A stretch of DNA of 64,000 bases, from positions 84,775-148,774 of the forward strand of contig BCJU01000005.1 in NCBI GenBank assembly GCA_001600355.1. Direction: 5' to 3'. The translations under genes were made by a program, and so were the position numbers. The stretch is from Meira nashicola. Lineage: Eukaryota > Basidiomycota > Exobasidiomycetes > Exobasidiales > Brachybasidiaceae. Positions within the stretch are counted from its first letter, which is position 1, and each line of letters opens with the position of its first letter. The notes under the pieces were generated by a model. That model searched no databases. It worked only from the letters and a program-made list of their open reading frames with translations, and was not told where the DNA came from. Of this stretch, positions 62,049 to 64,000 are shown piece after piece.

Positions 62049-62822
62049 TTAGGCAATGGTCTTCTTAGCAGAGCGAGCCAAATGTGCGGCATGATCTGCG
62101 TAAAGTGTCGCGGAAGGTGCAACTTCGGGCCACAAGGTTGGTTCCAAAATGGCGTATGTCTTGGCCAAGGCAATGTAGGTGGCTTGGATGAAGTTTCCTT
62201 GGGTGGCAGTTTGACCACTTGCTTGAGAGTAACAGTCTTCAATACCGGCCAATTGTAACATTCTCTTGGCAGCAGGAGCGGCAACGATACCTGTACCACG
62301 AGGAGCGGGAACCAAACGACACATGACGGAAGCACACTTGGCACTGGTCTTCATGGGAACGGTGTGAGGTTCACCAAGATTTGAGCCCCAGTATCCACGT
62401 CTAATTGGAACAACATTCAATTTGGCGATGTTGATAGCAGCACGGATGGCGGTAGCAACTTCTTTGGCACACTTGACACCCAAACCGACATGTCCATCGA
62501 AATCACCAACGGCAACGAAAGCCTTGAAACGGGTACGTTGACCGGCACGTGTTTGCTTTTGAACGGGCATGATCTTCATAACTTCGTCCTTCAATTTGGG
62601 CAAGAGGATGTCGATAACTTGGTACTCTTTGATTGGCAAGGAGAACAAGTAGATTTCTTCGATAGACTTAATCTTTCCGTCTTTTACCAAACGACCGACA
62701 GATGTAACTGGGGTCCACTCTTCCTTTTCGTCTTTACGTCCACCACGGCGAGGTCCACGGCCACGTCCACCACGACCACGTCCACCGAAACCACCACGAC
62801 CACGAGGAGCTGCGTCAGCCAT
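62049..62822 (-). CDS. RPS2: 40S ribosomal protein uS5 (Rps2)
   Basis: The 257-aa protein has the eukaryotic Arg/Gly-rich N-terminus ([18 protein letters not shown]), then the S5 double-stranded-RNA-like domain ([20 protein letters not shown] and [20 protein letters not shown]) and the S5 C-terminal domain ([20 protein letters not shown]). uS5 lies at the mRNA entry tunnel of the 40S subunit and guards decoding accuracy. The length is normal. The codon choice is less AT-rich than in neighbours, as expected for a highly expressed gene. It is a single exon with a true ATG. Confidence 0.97.
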   Translation of the reverse strand: MADAAPRGRGGFGGRGRGGRGRGPRRGGRKDEKEEWTPVTSVGRLVKDGKIKSIEEIYLFSLPIKEYQVIDILLPKLKDEVMKIMPVQKQTRAGQRTRFKAFVAVGDFDGHVGLGVKCAKEVATAIRAAINIAKLNVVPIRRGYWGSNLGEPHTVPMKTSAKCASVMCRLVPAPRGTGIVAAPAAKRMLQLAGIEDCYSQASGQTATQGNFIQATYIALAKTYAILEPTLWPEVAPSATLYADHAAHLARSAKKTIA

Positions 62823-63294
62823 TATTATATATTAATTTGTTGAAAAGTGTCGAGAAGGTTGATGATGATAGTGACAAATCTGGATAGGAAGCTTTGAAGT
62901 TTTGACTGAGAATATGCGCGCAGCGCTTAGTGAATAAGCTTCCAGCCGAGTACTGCGCGTCAAGACAGTGTGCTTTAAGGCACATTTCCCCTTGTTTCAA
63001 TGCCGCGGGCTGCATGTCACGTGTATTAACTGACAATTTTCTGAACCAGCTCAATTCAGATTGCATTTTACACGTGCGCGTGAGATTTGAGATTGTTCTC
63101 AAAACGCGTAATTTAACTTGCTTAGCGCGCTTCTACGATGCACACATATTGGTGCACTCTAGTCCATGTACCTGACAGATCTGATCACTATGTACTACAA
63201 TCATCTTATTTAGTACCTCTGAATCTTTCGGTCACGATCGAACTCAGCCAATTGTGTATCACGCTATCCCTTATGAGCACAAATAAATCAAAAT
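62823..63294. other. Divergent promoter region, RPS2 / right-edge gene
   Basis: 472 bp with no gene seen. It contains short GC-rich elements (TGCGCGCAGCGC near 62914, CACGTGTA near 63018). Confidence 0.45.
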
Positions 63295-64000
63295 ATGTCA
63301 GCAGCATCCACACCCGCTTCTAAAGCCAAGAAAGCGAGACAGAGCAAGGATACGGTCACGCCCAAGAAAGAAGAAAATGGAGCCCACAATTCTGAAGTCA
63401 ACACTGAAGTCGGCATGGGCCAAGATGACTTGTGTGTGATCTGGGTGACATGCACACAAAGTAGCAGCGCTCACTATCCGTGTATCGTGAAAAGAAGGCG
63501 ATCTTGGAAACCTACCTTAGATTTCATTCGTCGTACATGGTCAGAATTGGCAAATTTAGAGGATCATCAGATCCAATTAACTTATCAATCGTCTAACAAG
63601 ACCATATCAATTGAAAATGAAGATCACTTTGATGCGATAATCTTATTAGCGTTTCTTAAAAATACGCAAAAGGAAGACACTTTGACTTTAGACGTAAAGC
63701 CTAATTTGGATAGCAAGCCAAAACCAACAAAGGCGGTAAGCAGAAAGAGAGTTGCAAAGTCAGAACAAACTACTAATGACAACAAGGATGTTGGTGCACA
63801 GACAAACAAGACGGAGGACATCTCCATCGGAGTATCTGCACCTGAAGAGGAGTCAAAGGCAGTAGAAGGAAAGAATTCAAAGGCAGCAGAAGAAAAAAAA
63901 CCAACGGCAGCGGAAGAAAAGAAGTTAAAAGCAGCAGAAGAAAAGAAGTCACAAGCAGCAGAAGAAAAGAAACTGACGGCAGCGCAAGAGAAGAAGTTAA
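63295..64000 (+). CDS. Unrecognised protein with Lys-rich N-terminus and Glu/Lys repeats (partial, cut at right edge)
   Basis: ATG at 63295 opens a frame that runs past the window end (235 codons seen). Residues 1-45 are Lys- and Ser-rich and disordered. Residues 46-130 look folded, with strand-like LCVIWVTC, LTYQSSNKTISIENEDHFDA and a following IILLAFL helix; the pattern hints at a ubiquitin-like or PB1-like fold, but this is weak. From about residue 187 the protein becomes an 8-residue repeat of the form x-x-A-A-E-E-K-K, which would make a long charged helix. I do not know the family. Confidence 0.65.
   Translation, partial: MSAASTPASKAKKARQSKDTVTPKKEENGAHNSEVNTEVGMGQDDLCVIWVTCTQSSSAHYPCIVKRRRSWKPTLDFIRRTWSELANLEDHQIQLTYQSSNKTISIENEDHFDAIILLAFLKNTQKEDTLTLDVKPNLDSKPKPTKAVSRKRVAKSEQTTNDNKDVGAQTNKTEDISIGVSAPEEESKAVEGKNSKAAEEKKPTAAEEKKLKAAEEKKSQAAEEKKLTAAQEKKL
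63853..63996 (+). repeat. 24-nt tandem repeat, six units, coding for Glu/Lys octapeptides
   Basis: Six consecutive 24-nt units run to the window edge and may continue. They encode variants of KAAEEKKx. Units three to six are the closest to each other. Confidence 0.85.

Overview
The window is nuclear DNA from a fungus, most likely a yeast-like basidiomycete; the exact lineage cannot be fixed from sequence alone. Most genes are single long exons. The few introns are short (about 60-100 nt), with GTRNGT donors and pyrimidine-rich AG acceptors. Serine- and glutamine-rich disordered regions are common. The housekeeping set is typically fungal: a Crz1-like factor, Sur7, an NADPH-sulfite reductase flavoprotein, a Yat-type carnitine acyltransferase, a She3-like coiled coil and a Dbf4 homologue. 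I find no transposon, integrase, CRISPR array, rRNA or convincing tRNA. The base composition leans to AT, most strongly at 54.6-61.6 kb.

Layout. 0-14 kb: the 3' end of a CLIP-170/Bik1-like gene, TRAPP subunit Bet5, zeta-COP, a carnitine acyltransferase, a three-exon Crz1-like zinc-finger gene with an 895-nt intron, and a Sur7/PalI membrane protein. 14-36 kb: an unusual HAD/DFN protein kinase, a four-exon RPEL-repeat protein, a thiamine-type Nudix hydrolase, a membrane-anchored-looking sulfite reductase flavoprotein, a 5'-nucleotidase-like metallophosphatase, the U2 snRNA gene in a 3.9-kb gap without protein genes, and a PAS-kinase-like kinase. 36-54 kb: SmD3, a Gfo/Idh/MocA-She3 fusion, Dbf4, eIF3c, ATP synthase OSCP, a NIMA-family kinase and a large alpha/beta hydrolase. 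62-64 kb: ribosomal protein uS5 and the start of a repeat-bearing gene.

The most striking region is 54.8-61.5 kb, where seven RNase H1-related genes lie head to tail on the + strand. One is a canonical RNase H1 (hybrid-binding domain plus a DEDD RNase H domain). Three copies upstream keep the hybrid-binding domain, but two of these carry an RNase H fold without catalytic residues and one has lost the fold altogether. Three copies downstream have lost the hybrid-binding domain, keep the catalytic residues (one with the last Asp changed to Asn), lack the basic handle loop, and share a four-cysteine signature absent from the canonical enzyme. The array thus looks like an ancestral two-domain enzyme divided into separate readers and cutters. 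I know of no described system with this organisation.

Neighbouring genes share no obvious pathway outside this array. Links between them are mostly shared divergent promoters (Nudix/sulfite reductase, eIF3c/OSCP, uS5/right-edge gene) and convergent 3' ends.
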